Shown here: in pieces, positions 22,888 through 34,708 of the stretch
Layout of the letters: each line of letters begins with the position of its first letter
Position numbering within the stretch: the stretch's first letter is position 1
Assembly: GCA_023159155.1 (NCBI GenBank)
Contig: JAJNNX010000010.1
Span: 992,001 to 1,056,000, forward strand
DNA: 64,000 bases
Origin: Ustulina deusta
Lineage: Eukaryota > Ascomycota > Sordariomycetes > Xylariales > Xylariaceae
Direction of reading: 5' to 3'
The notes under the pieces: generated by a model
Database searches by the model: none
Seen by the model: only the letters and a program-made list of their open reading frames with translations
Told to the model about the DNA's origin: nothing
Translations under genes and position numbers: made by a program

Positions 22888-24762
22888 TCACGCCACCTTC
22901 CGTCGTCTGAATAGCACCTCGGCGGTCTGGCTCGGACTCTTGGTCATCATGAAGACGAGGGGTTTGGGACGAGCCTCGCCGTCGCGGAGCTTGATCTCGT
23001 AGTTCAGCAGCAGGTAGGACAGGATTAGCTTGATCTCCTGCGCCGCGAAGAAACGCCCCGGACAGGCGTGCTTGCCGAGCCCGAAGTTCTGGTTCGTGTC
23101 CCCGATGCTGGTGAATTGATGTCTGCTGGGATTGAGGATTGAGGATGGAGACCCTATTGGGGCTGGAGATTGCTGCTGCTGCTGCTGCTGCCGCAGCTTC
23201 CAGAACCGCAAGCCGTCGAAGACTTCGGGATCGGGGAAATACCGCTCGTCGAACGACATCCCCGCTAGTGATGTTAGGAGACTCGTCCCTGGTGGGAGAT
23301 GTGTGCCGTCTGATAAGTCGATTGGTTTCATGACTTTGCGGATAAAGGAGGCTATGGTCATCTTTAGTCAGCTTCGATCTACCATGGTTTTCCTTCTGTT
23401 GGTTTTGATAGACGGGAATCGGGCAGAAGAAGAAAGAAACGGGTGAGGTATTGAGATCATCACTTACTGACGTTACTGGACAGCCGTTGCGATTCCTTGA
23501 TGAAGCTATCCATCTTCTTCAGTTTCGTCATAGTGTCCTTCCGTTCCCACGCATCTTCCCCTACAAACACTTCCATCGCTTCCTCTCGCAGGATGTCCTG
23601 CATTTCCTGATGTACGGCGAGATCGTATATGCAGTCGGTGGTGAGATTGCTCGTGGTGTGTATTGAGGATGCACTGAGTAAGAGTTGCATCTTCGCTTGT
23701 ATGAAGTAATTCCGTTTCTCCTCATCCGGCAGAGCGTCGGAAAGCCACTGGATGAAGTCGTCGGGTTTCTCGGCGCTAGACGTACCCGCAGAGCTTAGCC
23801 GTTCTTCTATCAAGGGCTCCAGCATAGCCTGCGCTTTGGCGAGGTCTTTCCGGATCGTCTTGAGCTCCGAGACGAAATATTGCGCCACTGGACGCATCCA
23901 GGGCGGAAAGAATTGTAACTTGGTCACGGCGATAAACGCCGTTATGGCGAAATTCACGCTAACATCCATCCACTCCTCTGACCGGCTTAATGAGGATCCC
24001 ACGAAGGCTCGTCCGCTTAGTCGGGAGACGGCCCGTACCATGAACGGCTGTATCCTGAATGGCGTCCAGTCTAGATGCGTTAGCAATCACGCAGTAGGTC
24101 GATCTTGGCCTCAGACCCTACCGTCGCAGGCAGGAAATTCCGTCTCTAGAATGAATTGGAATTCCTCCTTGAGGGTCGAAGCTATCCTCTGCAGGTTATG
24201 TGTTGCTTTGGTTTTCAAGAGGAACGTTAGGATATCCGAGTGAGCATCTGCAGATAAGTGCGTGTACTCGCTCAACATGGCCTGCCCAATAATATTAGCT
24301 TAAGCTCTCAGGGGCTAGAAACTGCCATGGTTGCCTCATCTAACCTCGCTGACTGCTGTCTTTGCGCTTAGGGTATCCTCTGGCAGGCCCTTCAGTTCAC
24401 CAACGAGTGTTGGGGGTATTATTGTCCGTACACCTTCCGTGGATCTTATTTGGTATACGCTATCTCGAAACTTGTAACATCCGTTAATAATTCAATCTGC
24501 ACGTCTAGCGGTCGGACACACCAACCTTGCAGTAGCTGTCTTTGATTAAAGCATCGGCATTGAACATCCACTTCATCCTAGATACCTCGTAAAATGGTGC
24601 CGAGACATGAGGTTCCCGTTTCGGTGAGTGAAAAAGCCACACACAGAAGGCTATGGTGCTGAGTGCGGCATAGTATATGAAACGGCCATTCGTTTGTATT
24701 TGATGCGATATGTCATCCGTCGCTGGGATGAAGCTGAGGTTCTGAACCTGGAAGGCGTCCAT
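22888..24762 (-). CDS. Cytochrome P450 monooxygenase, ent-kaurene-oxidase-like
   Basis: Membrane-anchored heme-thiolate monooxygenase. Inferred exons are 24762-24526, 24470-24345, 24281-24122, 24070-23468 and 23351-22888, giving 529 residues. An N-terminal helix (FIYYAALSTIAFCVWLF) is the ER anchor. The I-helix region reads LLSASSIHTTSNLTTDCIYD, the K-helix ESQR (ExxR), and the heme loop FGLGKHACPGRFFA with the Cys ligand. The blocks EGVRTIIPPTLVGELKGLPE and WTPFRIQPFMVRAVSRLSGR place it near fungal ent-kaurene-oxidase and diterpenoid P450s, but the substrate is unknown. A run of seven Gln, encoded by a CTG/CAG repeat at 23171-23190, sits in the loop before the heme motif. Splice joins keep frame throughout; the last intron uses GTAAGT and CATAG, recreating SSNVTSFIRK. 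An intronless FAD monooxygenase lies 1.5 kb upstream on the same strand. No terpene cyclase or other backbone gene is present. Confidence 0.9.
23171..23190. repeat. CTG trinucleotide repeat inside the P450 coding exon
   Basis: About seven CTG units on the plus strand (CAG on the coding strand) encode polyglutamine in a surface loop before the heme-binding motif. Such repeats are often length-polymorphic between strains. Confidence 0.85.
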
Positions 24763-26287
24763 ATCGTAATTGTTTGTGAAATTTGGCAGTGAGAAAGTAG
24801 TAACACTACGTCGCAAGAATCTTGGGAAGGTTGTCCCTTGATGATATCGTCGGGGGGGAAAACGAGAGTTTGTTGGATAGCGGTGGTGGCGGGAATTGAT
24901 CAATACCACCTCCAAGATCTCACGAGGGAATCAGCCAGAGAGATACGACCCAGCTATCTATCAAGTATAGCACCACAATGGGGGCCGCGCTACTCCTTGG
25001 TAATTGTGGCATTCGAGTTTGATTATTCTGATAGACTTGATGTTGTCGGTACGTACGAGATGCCGAAAAAATGGGCGAGGAAGGTTAAACCAGCAACTTC
25101 AAGACCATATTATCGCTGACTAGCAGGTGTCGATATGAGCACGAATAGGAACAATAAGAGGACACGGGATCAGGGCGACAGAGCGAGTAGAAAGGGAAAC
25201 TAAAAATTTAACCGTTGGAGTGACGGGCTGGGGGAGACGCTCTAAAAATGAATCCCCCCATGGTAAACGAAGATCCTGATTTTCATGCCGGAAACGAGGC
25301 GCAAAGCTGTACAGCTATCGGTTGGCTGCTCAGCTGGACGGCCGGTTCTCAACGGCCCCGGAAGACTGTTTGACATTTGACTCCTCTGTCACGCGCAGAA
25401 TTAAAAAGGGTCTGTGTCTCGATAGCCGATCGATCTATACTGCGACCCTGCTCACCTACCTACTTCCCGCCAAGAGTGCGGGTGCCTTTCCGAAGACTGT
25501 CGGGAGTCTGGCTGAAACGTGGGACCAAAACATCCGACTAAACAGTTCGGGAATTGCCAGCCCCGAGAGCTGTGGACCATGTGAGGTGGCTCCCTTTACT
25601 TCCGGCAACATCGCGAGAGCGTGCGGCAGCAAGCAGAATGTCCAGACTGGAGACGTCTTTTCTCGCAGAGGCGGTGGAGCAAGGAATCGATCACTGCAAT
25701 AGAACTCCGAGTAGCTGTTGGTCGCGTTAGCTGAATTGCGGGCTGATTTTAGGTAATCGACCTGCTCAGTTGCATTCGGGATCTGTTGACGCCCATCTCT
25801 TGGCATTGTCTCACGTCCGTCTAAGTCCTTAATCCCGCGCAGCGCAAACGAGCTTGATCGACGACTCCTTTAGGTTTGAGCTGCATGTAAATCATGGGAA
25901 TGATTGGAGATCACAACTATTTTCCCCATTGATATCGGACGGGAGAGAGGACACGTAACGGCAAGGAAGCCGAAAATAATAATAATAATAATAAAAGACT
26001 ACGTACGACTTGGCAGTGAGTTAATGCACAAAGAAAAAGCCAACTTCAGCTAAATAAAATATCCTAGTAAGAGGAGGAGCCGGCGCAGTTCCCGACGGCT
26101 TCGAATTACGTCGCATATAGGCATGTATGTGCATAATGCGGACAGGTTTTCAAGTATTCCTCCTTCTCCCAGGAGGGATAAGTATAGATATTCATACAGG
26201 TAGGCTGCACAACTACCTACCTACCCAACCTAATACGAAGCAAAGCCAAAACCAATATCAGTTTGACACTGCCGGAGGACTCCACAC
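24763..26287. other. Intergenic region between P450 and FAD monooxygenase
   Basis: This 1.5-kb stretch should hold the P450 promoter and the 3' end of the FAD monooxygenase gene. An AAT microsatellite lies at about 25975-25993. Open frames around 25322-25806 on both strands lack coding character. Confidence 0.55.
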
Positions 26288-27562
26288 CTAGGCGTTCACG
26301 TCGCCTCCAAGCGATTGACGAAACAGCCTCAATGCCTCATCATTCTGGCTCTTGACATCGAAATCGTTGGTGAAGGCCGCCATCTGTGCGAAGAACGTCT
26401 TCATTCTGGCTGGGTCCTCATGCATCCCATCTTCCGCGAAAGCATACACGCGTCCGAATTTCCGCGCCAAGTCGACAACAGCCTGGCTCCTCGGCCGTCG
26501 CACCCTGCAGAACGCCTGCAGCGCGGGGGCGACCGCCCCGGGTTTCTTGACGTGGTCGAAGAGACAGTCGAGAACCGCCGCGTCCTCCAACGCCTGCGCC
26601 GCTCCATTTCCGGCGAAGGGCAGTGAGGCGTGGGCAGCATCTCCGAATATGGCCACGTTGTCTCGAGCATAGAAAGGCGCGTGATCGTGGTCGGCTGCGG
26701 TCCAGGACGCACTCGTGTCTTTGGCGACCATCCGGACAACCTTTTGTGCGTCGTCGCTGTAGTCTGCATACAGCGTAGGATCTAGGGGTGGAGCGTGGCC
26801 GCTAGGTGTGAATTTGGCCCCGCGAACAGCTACGCCAGCACTCAGGCGCGTATTCTTGTTCAGGGGTATGCAATTGATATGCCCTTTTGGCCCAAGCAGG
26901 ATAGGCACAGACGTCGTCCATTGGGGGTTAATTTGCTTTCTCGCTTTCTCTGCGGACACCATCGTCCTATAGATCTGCCAACCATCGCGGTTTTGAGGAG
27001 CAGTGGCTGGATGGTTTGGCCCCAATAGATAGGCCCTTGTGATGCTATGAATGCCATCCGCTCCGAGGAGGCAGTCGACTAACGCAGCCGTGCCGTCTCC
27101 GAAGGTGAGTTGGATTTTCGGCCCCTCGAGTGCTGCTGGCTGCTCTGTGATGGCGACTAGCCTTTTCCCGAAGCTGATGCAGTTGGGCGAGATGAGGGCT
27201 CGAAATCCGTCGAGAAGATCAGCGCGACTCACAGTCTTTCTTCCCTTCGCTCTGCCCAGCTCAGCAACTCGTTGGCCGGCATATTGACCTTGGGCTAAAA
27301 TGACTTCGGTTACCATCTCCTCATCCTCTTCACCCATAGCCAAAGCCTTGTCGAAGTAAGCTTGCCGCACTTCGGGCCCCAGGAGAGCCATGGCTTTGAT
27401 GGCGTTTAGATGGAGCGCCAAGCCAGCCCCGACGTCCGAATACTGGGCCACCGCTTCATATACGTGCACGTTGAGATGCAGCTTTTTCGTCAGGCCAGCG
27501 GCCAGAGCCAACCCAGCGATGCCACCGCCAACAATTGCTACCTCGATCTTTGACACAGCCAT
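26288..27562 (-). CDS. FAD-dependent monooxygenase, salicylate-hydroxylase type
   Basis: Class A flavoprotein monooxygenase (PHBH fold) that would use NAD(P)H and O2 to hydroxylate an aromatic or secondary-metabolite substrate. It is one intronless frame of 424 residues from the ATG at 27562; the codon two before it is GTG, so this is the first ATG. Residues 4-15 hold the FAD dinucleotide loop (IEVAIVGGGIAGLALA). The mid-domain GADGIHSITRAYLLGP is the DG motif, and VAIFGDAAHASLPFAGNGAA followed by QALEDA is the GD motif and FAD ribityl site. No transmembrane or signal sequence is seen. Length and motifs match fungal salicylate 1-monooxygenase-like proteins, many of which act in secondary metabolism. 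Its neighbour on the same strand is the P450, so a joint oxidative role is possible but unproven. Confidence 0.92.
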   Translation of the reverse strand: MAVSKIEVAIVGGGIAGLALAAGLTKKLHLNVHVYEAVAQYSDVGAGLALHLNAIKAMALLGPEVRQAYFDKALAMGEEDEEMVTEVILAQGQYAGQRVAELGRAKGRKTVSRADLLDGFRALISPNCISFGKRLVAITEQPAALEGPKIQLTFGDGTAALVDCLLGADGIHSITRAYLLGPNHPATAPQNRDGWQIYRTMVSAEKARKQINPQWTTSVPILLGPKGHINCIPLNKNTRLSAGVAVRGAKFTPSGHAPPLDPTLYADYSDDAQKVVRMVAKDTSASWTAADHDHAPFYARDNVAIFGDAAHASLPFAGNGAAQALEDAAVLDCLFDHVKKPGAVAPALQAFCRVRRPRSQAVVDLARKFGRVYAFAEDGMHEDPARMKTFFAQMAAFTNDFDVKSQNDEALRLFRQSLGGDVNA

Positions 27563-30500
27563 CCTCACCTAACTAACTAGTAATGTGACAAATGAAGAGA
27601 GTAGAGTGAGAAAAGGAGAGGGAGCTGTAAATACATGATTGTTTGGGTGTTGTTGGCCTGGAAAACAAAGTTATTGGCGACATCACAAAACCTCGTGTAA
27701 GTGGTTTCCTGATGTTTTTGAAAGTGTGCTACCGATCCGGTTGGCGATAAGAACCATGAAGCGAAGGGGGTCTAAGGAAATCCAATTTCTTATCATGTTT
27801 AAACGATTGTATGGCGAATCGCCGTAATGAACTCACTAGATGATAATCATGTTGATGCCTGGGCTTCGTCTATCTCTTGAGGCTTCGAAATCCCAAATCA
27901 CGACAAAAGCATGGCGGGCCGCCGAGCTGGATACGACATTTCAATTCACCTGGCAAAAAAAAGGCACTTTTGCCACTGTAAAGCAGCTTGGTAATGCGTG
28001 GAAGCCAGGGAAGAATCAAGGATAGCGTAGAACATAACCCTGTTTGTGCCACGCGTCGAGTTAACTTAAAACACGACACAAATCAGAGATCCGGCTAGCG
28101 TTGAAGAATATAGATAGATTTGAATATGCGTGCCAATCCCAAACCAGTGAGGGACCTAGGGTAGCCATTGTAGCACATTTATTGACAGCGTCATCATCAT
28201 TTTTGTGGATTACATAAGTCTGGCAACGACACGAGTGATGTGGTTGACCTGGCTGAATCGGGGCGATTACGTTTGCCCTACTTGCAAATGAACTGCGACT
28301 TCTGACAAAAATAGGACCGCGTAATGAGAAATTTCAAAAAAGGAAGAAGAACAATGGCTACTGATCATTCGACATGGCGTGAGCGGCTTTAGCACTGCCC
28401 GAGAAATATCGAGGCCCTGTGCAGGGGGCTGTTAAATTGCACAGAAACCGGTGTCGTGTTCGTATTGTATTGTCTTGCATTGGGTAGTGTACTGAGGAAA
28501 TAATTCCCAACAAAATGAAAAGACGCGAAGAGCACCTATCAACGAGGCTCTGTAACACATTGCTGAATTGGTGTTTAAAAATAGAAGACAGGTTAGCATC
28601 ATAAGTACCTATCTAGGTATACCACACTGTTGCTTATCTGATCTTACCCCTGCCAAAATGGGAGTGCCACACTGATGGCAGCAGGCTGAATACTACATAA
28701 TCTATTGGACTTGGCTGCTTCGGGTAATACAGAATTTCCGATTTGGTGGCCGGTTTCGGAGCCTAGATGAGATTGATAAACCTCTCGCCGATTGATTAAT
28801 TGATTGATTGATTAGATTACGGAGATGTAAGCACGGTTGAACAAAAACGCACGGGACTGACTATGAATACCTAGTCAGTCTGATTGGATATCTCGCCAAC
28901 ATTTGCGCTGGTCGGGAACAACAACAACAACAACAACAACACCAGAGGAGCAATGTATCCACTACACGTAGATGTAGTGTAGGCGTATCCTAGTATGATC
29001 TCTCGCTTAGCGTTGCTTGTTTTCTGGGTACTATATCTAGTACCTGCAAACAAGCGGAGGAGAAAGAGGTCAGGTGAGGAAGCCAGTGTGTATAGATGGA
29101 CACGTGTGCTCGCGAGTTCCACCGAAGCACTGAAAATCTCCCGCCTCGGCACTAGGTGTCCCATCTGGTAGCGTAGGTAGTGTCCCAGAAAGCAATTACC
29201 AGCCGAATGTTGGGAAATGAAGCCTTCTCATTCCTACACTAACCTCGTTTGTCTAAGATGAGGAGCAGACTGAGGCAGTTGTCTGCAGGTACAGGAGATG
29301 CACCTAGGAAGAATCACTAGTGAGGTTACATCAGAGTCCGGGCCGGGGAAATTCATCGTGATCCACGCTGTCTGTACCCCATTGTCGGGGACGAGACCTA
29401 TTCCAAGATGTCGGGTTTGTCTAGGGGGAAACGGGCCAATTGAGCAACCAGCGTGACGCAATCAGCCGCCGAAGAAATAACAGGTGGCTTGGGCGATGGG
29501 ATGACAGAATATCATGTCATCCAGCAGAATAATCTTGGCTATGAGTGATTCGTGGGCATTGTTGTGATGGTCCAATAAGCTGACATAGCTTGGAAGTGGG
29601 TTTGAGGTGTACAATGCGGTATCTTTCGCCATCGTTTGTTGGCTGGGGCGGGACATCAGGCATGCACCCTCCCTCGACACTATGCGACTAATAATGCCGT
29701 CTTTGTCTTGGCTGGGAGTATGCGTAGGTATGCATTCCTGCACGCAAACTTTTTAATATTGAGTCTGCGAAGTCGGGCCAGACCGGAGCACAGAGGATGG
29801 CTTTTACCCGCTACAGTGTGCGGGACAGTGGTATCGTAAGCACTGATGCGACGGCTGGCCGAATGCTGGGGCCAACTAAGCGAAGCAGCAGGGTACTAGG
29901 TACCTAGTCATGCACAAAGTTATCAGATGGTCTCCACTTCTCCCCTGCAAGCCACATCTGATAGGGGTTTTTTACCAAACGTTGTCATCATCCATAACCG
30001 ACCACAACCGACAGCGGTCTGGAGCGTCTGGCCACGATCGGGATGGGTTGTCTTATTAATGCTAATTGCCCCCCGTTTTCGCACTACCGACCTTCTGTCA
30101 CCACCTCCTCCAAGCTAGAATAGCACTTCCATCTTTTTTGTGTGCTTGGCCCTATCAATCTTGCCTGCGAACATTGCCCGGCGTTCATTACCTCCAGGCC
30201 TTCCTCCCGCCGATACTATTTATTGAATACAGTATATTTGCATTGTGCCCCAAGAGAGTTTGCACGCCAAATCCCAACCTACCTTCTTTGTTCCTAACAC
30301 CTTTTTCCCTTCTCGGGGCACGCATATTTCCCAACTTGTGCCGCGAAACATCAATCGACGGAGTTACGACATGATTACGATTGCGGCGGCATCGTGACAG
30401 TGCAAATTCAAATCCCCCACATCCTCCTCTCTTGTTCCTCGCCTCGGCCAAGTGTCGACGACCCATATCGTCTAGGAAATTGTAGTTTTTTCTTTTTCTT

Positions 30501-30569
30501 TTCCTCTTTGCCTCTGCGAGAGAAAATAAAGGATTGAGCAGAAGATAATTTCCAACCCTCGAAGTTACA
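27563..30569. other. 3-kb divergent intergenic region
   Basis: Divergent promoters of the FAD monooxygenase (minus) and the FNR-type reductase (plus) lie at the two ends. An AAC microsatellite is at about 28918-28940 and a TGATTGAT run near 28790-28815. C/T-rich sequence precedes the reductase start from about 30420. No gene or RNA was recognised in the middle. Confidence 0.5.
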
Positions 30570-32420
30570 ATGGCTGCTGGAGCCGACGAGATACTTGCTG
30601 CCTCGGCGGCTCAGAGCATTCCCGAAGAGTCAGGTCTCTCCTCACTCGCTCCCTCGCTCACGTACTCGGAAGACTCCGAGGACCAGGACGAATTACGAAT
30701 CCTAGAACCACCGCGCAGACGGCGCGCATCCACCCGGTTGATATCCCAGAGTGCTACCGACATACAGAGGATTACTGGCGAATCCACCCAGCAGCTGATT
30801 AGCAGATGTTGTGGTGCTGGCTGCTGCATGAATTTCAAGAAGAAGAAGCCGGGGGTTGAATACGAACAAATTCCGCTTCCGGACAACGACGCCTTTCGCT
30901 CCTTAGGATTAAGGATCAAGGAGATTCCTACCGTTTTAACAGGCATCACCGACCTGCCCGAACAATTCATATTCTTAGAAAAGCAGCGTCGGCGCCGCTC
31001 TCAGCCAGCCTCACCCACTGACTCGGCCATTTCCCTCGGAAATGACACCAATAGCGAGACGCGAGGCCCCAATATATTGGCGCAAAGCCTTCAGAACCTG
31101 GAGCTTGAGGATCTCGACACTTCGATACAGCCCCCATCCTTCGTTCAGCCACATCCCCCTTATCATGTCCATCCTGCGAAGATCCACAATACTAGGGAGT
31201 TGACACGACCCGGCGCTCAGAAGAGAACTTTCCATTTTGATCTTGATATTACAGATTATCCCAACGAGGATAATCTCGATTTCAAGGTTGGAGGTGCTAT
31301 CGGTGTTTCTGCGCCCAACGATCTCCTTGTTGTGGAGCATGTTCTGGACTTATTGCTAGTTCCTCGCTTCCTTCGTGATAAACCAGTCTTGTTACGGACT
31401 ACGAAGGGCCGATGGCCAACCGTATGGGGCGACGAGAAAGCGAGAGAACTCGTGACAACGCGCCGGGCTCTGCTGACTTGGTGCTCCGACCTTCAATCAT
31501 ACCCCCCGACCAAGCCCCTGTTACGCGTGCTCGCTGAGCATTGCCATGATCCCAACGAGAAAAAGGTCCTCATGTTCCTGTGTTCCGGAGAAGGCCAAGG
31601 TGTATTTTGCGATTTCCGCACTGGACCTCAGATCTCCATCTCTCAGATCCTCAGCGCATTCCCCTCGGCTAAACCTCCCATGGATGTTCTCCTGACTGTC
31701 CTCCAACCTTTAATGCCCAGGTTCTACTCCCTTTCCAACGACCCACACGAATCATACGAGATCCGAGATGGCAAGCGGCATCGCATCATCGAGATAGCCG
31801 TCACCGTTCATGAGACGGCGGACTGGCGTGGTGGGAACCGCACCGGTGTCGGCTCGGGTTTCTTCCAGCGCCAAGCCCTCAAATTCGGGGATCTGCAGGC
31901 TCGTGGTGAAAAGTCGCCCCAGCTGTACGTCCCCATGTTCAAAGGTTTAATGGCGAACCCTCTGGCGAAGCAGTTCGTGACAGACGGACCGATGCTCCTT
32001 ATCGGAGCCGGTGTGGGCATTGCGCCATTCCGAGGTTTCGTTCAGCGACGTCTTAAAAACGCCAACTGTGCCAACAAGGTGTGGGTTCTCCAAGGCATCC
32101 GCGACTCGCTCGTCGACGAGTTGTACAGCGGCGAGTGGGGTGTCCACGAAGACGAGGTGAAGCGTGTGATCCAGAGCCAACGCGGCGAGGGGCGCTACGT
32201 CCAAGAAGAGGTAGTCAATCAAGCGGACCTGGTTTGGTACATTATCAATTCCGTCGACGGACGTGTCTTTGTGTGCGGAAGCAGCAAGGGTATGGGCGAA
32301 GGGGTCGAGGAGGCACTCATCAAGGTCGCGATGGCCAAGGGCAACTTGGGGCACAACGAAGCGAAAAAGTTTTGGGGGCTGAAGAAGGAAGTCGGCCAAT
32401 ACATTGCCGAGACATGGTAG
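30570..32420 (+). CDS. FNR-type flavoprotein reductase domain protein without an FMN domain
   Basis: A 616-residue intronless protein whose C-terminal 400 residues match the FAD/NADP-binding half of cytochrome P450 reductase and sulfite reductase. Visible motifs are PRFYSLSND (FAD, RxYS), GVGSGFFQ, LLIGAGVGIAPFRGFVQRR (NADP pyrophosphate), VFVCGSSKGMGEGVEEAL, and a C-terminal aromatic end YIAETW that could stack on the flavin. The flavodoxin (FMN) domain found in reductases of this type is absent. Instead, residues 1-190 are low-complexity, with a Cys cluster (Cys80, 81, 85, 86) followed by four Lys (90-93), which looks like a palmitoylation or membrane-contact site. Conserved in moulds as a riboflavin-synthase-domain-like protein; the electron acceptor is unknown. 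ATG context (ACAATGGCT) is good. Confidence 0.85.
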   Translation: MAAGADEILAASAAQSIPEESGLSSLAPSLTYSEDSEDQDELRILEPPRRRRASTRLISQSATDIQRITGESTQQLISRCCGAGCCMNFKKKKPGVEYEQIPLPDNDAFRSLGLRIKEIPTVLTGITDLPEQFIFLEKQRRRRSQPASPTDSAISLGNDTNSETRGPNILAQSLQNLELEDLDTSIQPPSFVQPHPPYHVHPAKIHNTRELTRPGAQKRTFHFDLDITDYPNEDNLDFKVGGAIGVSAPNDLLVVEHVLDLLLVPRFLRDKPVLLRTTKGRWPTVWGDEKARELVTTRRALLTWCSDLQSYPPTKPLLRVLAEHCHDPNEKKVLMFLCSGEGQGVFCDFRTGPQISISQILSAFPSAKPPMDVLLTVLQPLMPRFYSLSNDPHESYEIRDGKRHRIIEIAVTVHETADWRGGNRTGVGSGFFQRQALKFGDLQARGEKSPQLYVPMFKGLMANPLAKQFVTDGPMLLIGAGVGIAPFRGFVQRRLKNANCANKVWVLQGIRDSLVDELYSGEWGVHEDEVKRVIQSQRGEGRYVQEEVVNQADLVWYIINSVDGRVFVCGSSKGMGEGVEEALIKVAMAKGNLGHNEAKKFWGLKKEVGQYIAETW

Positions 32421-34694
32421 TTCTCAGGTCTACTTTGGCCTCTACATACCCCGCATAGTCGTAGACTCTTGGGGACACAATTTTAGGGAATCGGAATTTT
32501 TAATCCGTTGATTTCACGCGCTATGGACTATACAATACGGGGGCTTAGAAAGGGGCAATTAGAATTAAGAATACCGCGCAAGCCGGGAAGAGACCTATCT
32601 AACGTCGTGGGTGTGCGTTACTGCGAGGCCTTGACGTAGATCTATATAGGTCCGTTGTGGTGGAATTCGGATAGTCATCAATTATCATGACAACTATAGC
32701 GTTACTGTCTGTGTTTTATTGAAATACCAAGTACATCAGCGGTACTTCTGGGGTTGGTTTGACCAAGTCATTGGCTCATGTGAGTGGCTATGTCATCGTG
32801 AGCTAAGGGTTCGGCATCCAATAACAATACAAAACCTGCACAACACCACGGTTCCATGATTATTGGCTGTAATGTCACTCGAAGTAGTGGCAGCGATGGG
32901 GTTAAAGATGGCCATGAATTGATTGACAGGACGCAGAAAATCTGTGCAGGTAGCCGTTTCGTCCTTTAGTGATGTCGAGTCCTGAAAAGGCAAGAATGAG
33001 GCTCTGGAAGATGACGTTCAGTCCTCCGTCGGAGCTCCCCGGTCCCCGAGCCAGGCGTGCGTGAGAATTGCCTATTCCGGTAATTTAACAATGTGGCGTC
33101 TGCTGATGCCAATGATTGGCCATAGCGGAGAGATGAGCGAGGTGTTGGAGGGGGGGATCAAACCATGATAGGCCGGGATAGGAGCAGATATACCAGGTCG
33201 TGGAGGTACTGTTTCGCGGGGTGTCGGAATTAGGGGAGGTATTGGAGGGGCATTGAATCAAAACCAGGACCCCTCGCCCCGCCTCTCGCTCCGAAAGCAA
33301 ATGTGTGCGAGATCACAACAGCCGAGCGACAGAGCAAGTGCCGGGAGAGCGTCAAGAATCCCAGAGGCTGTATGAGATATACTAATAATAATAATAACAA
33401 ATGAAAATGATAATAGTGGGAATAGGGTACCTATAGATATGGGACATCAGGCATCACGATGCTCCCTCTAGTAGATACCTATCCATCTTCCCGTTCGTAC
33501 TTCTTCTGCCTCTACCTACTACCACCTCGCTACCTGGATCATTCTAATTCCGCCTGTGCCGGAAATAAACCGAGAGTCGGAATTGATGTGATGTGTAACG
33601 GTGAGCAGGTGAGCAGGATTCTGGTGTTGCTGAGAGCTCTGCGAAACGTCGGCGCGAAGGTGGGATGTTTGCGCTTGATTACCCAGGCTTTTGTAAGCAA
33701 GCAGACAAGCCCCTGCTCGACAATTCGTGATTATAATATTTTGAGACGTGATTGTTAAGCAATTAAGCAAGGACAAATTCTGCCCTGTGGGGCAATGGAG
33801 TCCTCTACCTGCTGCAGGACATCACCTTGTCTAACCTAGATAGGGCCAGTCCCATTGTTTTAGCGCGCGCTCTCTTCACATACGCTACCCAGTGTACCTG
33901 CTGCAAGTAAGTTTATCGGTAGCCGAGCACAATCGACAGGCTTCGTTACCTATACCTAGGAGGTCCCTTCACCTCGAGATGCACTTTCTTAATGGCTATC
34001 TTCGCTGCTGCAGTGCATACCTACCTGGGAATCCACGGCTAGGTCGGCAGGTTGTCTAATGCAGTGCTATCATGATTCCAAATTGTAATTTAATGAATTG
34101 TGTTGTCACACCTGTAAGACGTCGACTTCGCTCCGTCTACATGCGATAGGTAGTCAATGTTAGGTGGTATATGTCAGGTAAGACACTAATGCTACCTGCC
34201 AGTACCTGAGGTACATACAGTACAGTAAGGTAAGGTAGGTGGTGTAAGGATCGTGAATGCCAGTCGCATCCGCCGGGTATCCACTATTATCCCACCGGCC
34301 AGCTGTTGCTGCCCTTGACTGCGTACGAGCAGCACCACACACCGCAGTGCCACTGGCATCATCGGATAGATTGATAGTGTCATTTGGCGTCAGAGCCTGT
34401 CCACATGTATTCAGGCTGCATTAATAATTTCTTACAGAACGCATCGACGCCAGATGCCATAAACCCCTCACCCCTCACCCATCACCCACCATGCGCCTCG
34501 CGCTTCCCCCCCTGAACCAGCCCCATCTCCCATTCTCCTGCCTGCGGACGGTAGGGTCTCCATCTGGCGTCTAGACGAGACTGCAGTTACATGGCCCTGC
34601 AGAGAGCACGCTATTTGTATAACGCACCGGGGAAGTCGTAGCTTACGTCCTTCATTTGTGTGTGTGTCTGTCTCACTTCGCCCGCCTGTCCGCG
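32421..34694. other. Intergenic region before the nitroreductase
   Basis: 2.3 kb without a supported gene. It contains the 3' end of the reductase gene, an AAT/ATA-rich run near 33380-33410, many GTAGGT/ACCTAC words, and toward the end the TATA-containing promoter of the nitroreductase. Confidence 0.5.
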
Positions 34695-34701
34695 TATATA
34701 A
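34695..34701 (+). promoter_or_regulatory. TATA box of the nitroreductase gene
   Basis: TATATAA followed by G starts 14 bases before the upstream ATG at 34709. A start of transcription about 30 bases after it would lie inside the upstream reading frame. Messages from this box would therefore begin translation at the ATG at 34898. Confidence 0.5.
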
Positions 34702-34708
34702 GCCCGCC

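Noticed and set aside
25322..25806. Opposed frames of 126 and 116 residues between P450 and FAD monooxygenase
   Set aside because: No domain or codon bias; likely promoter or intergenic DNA.
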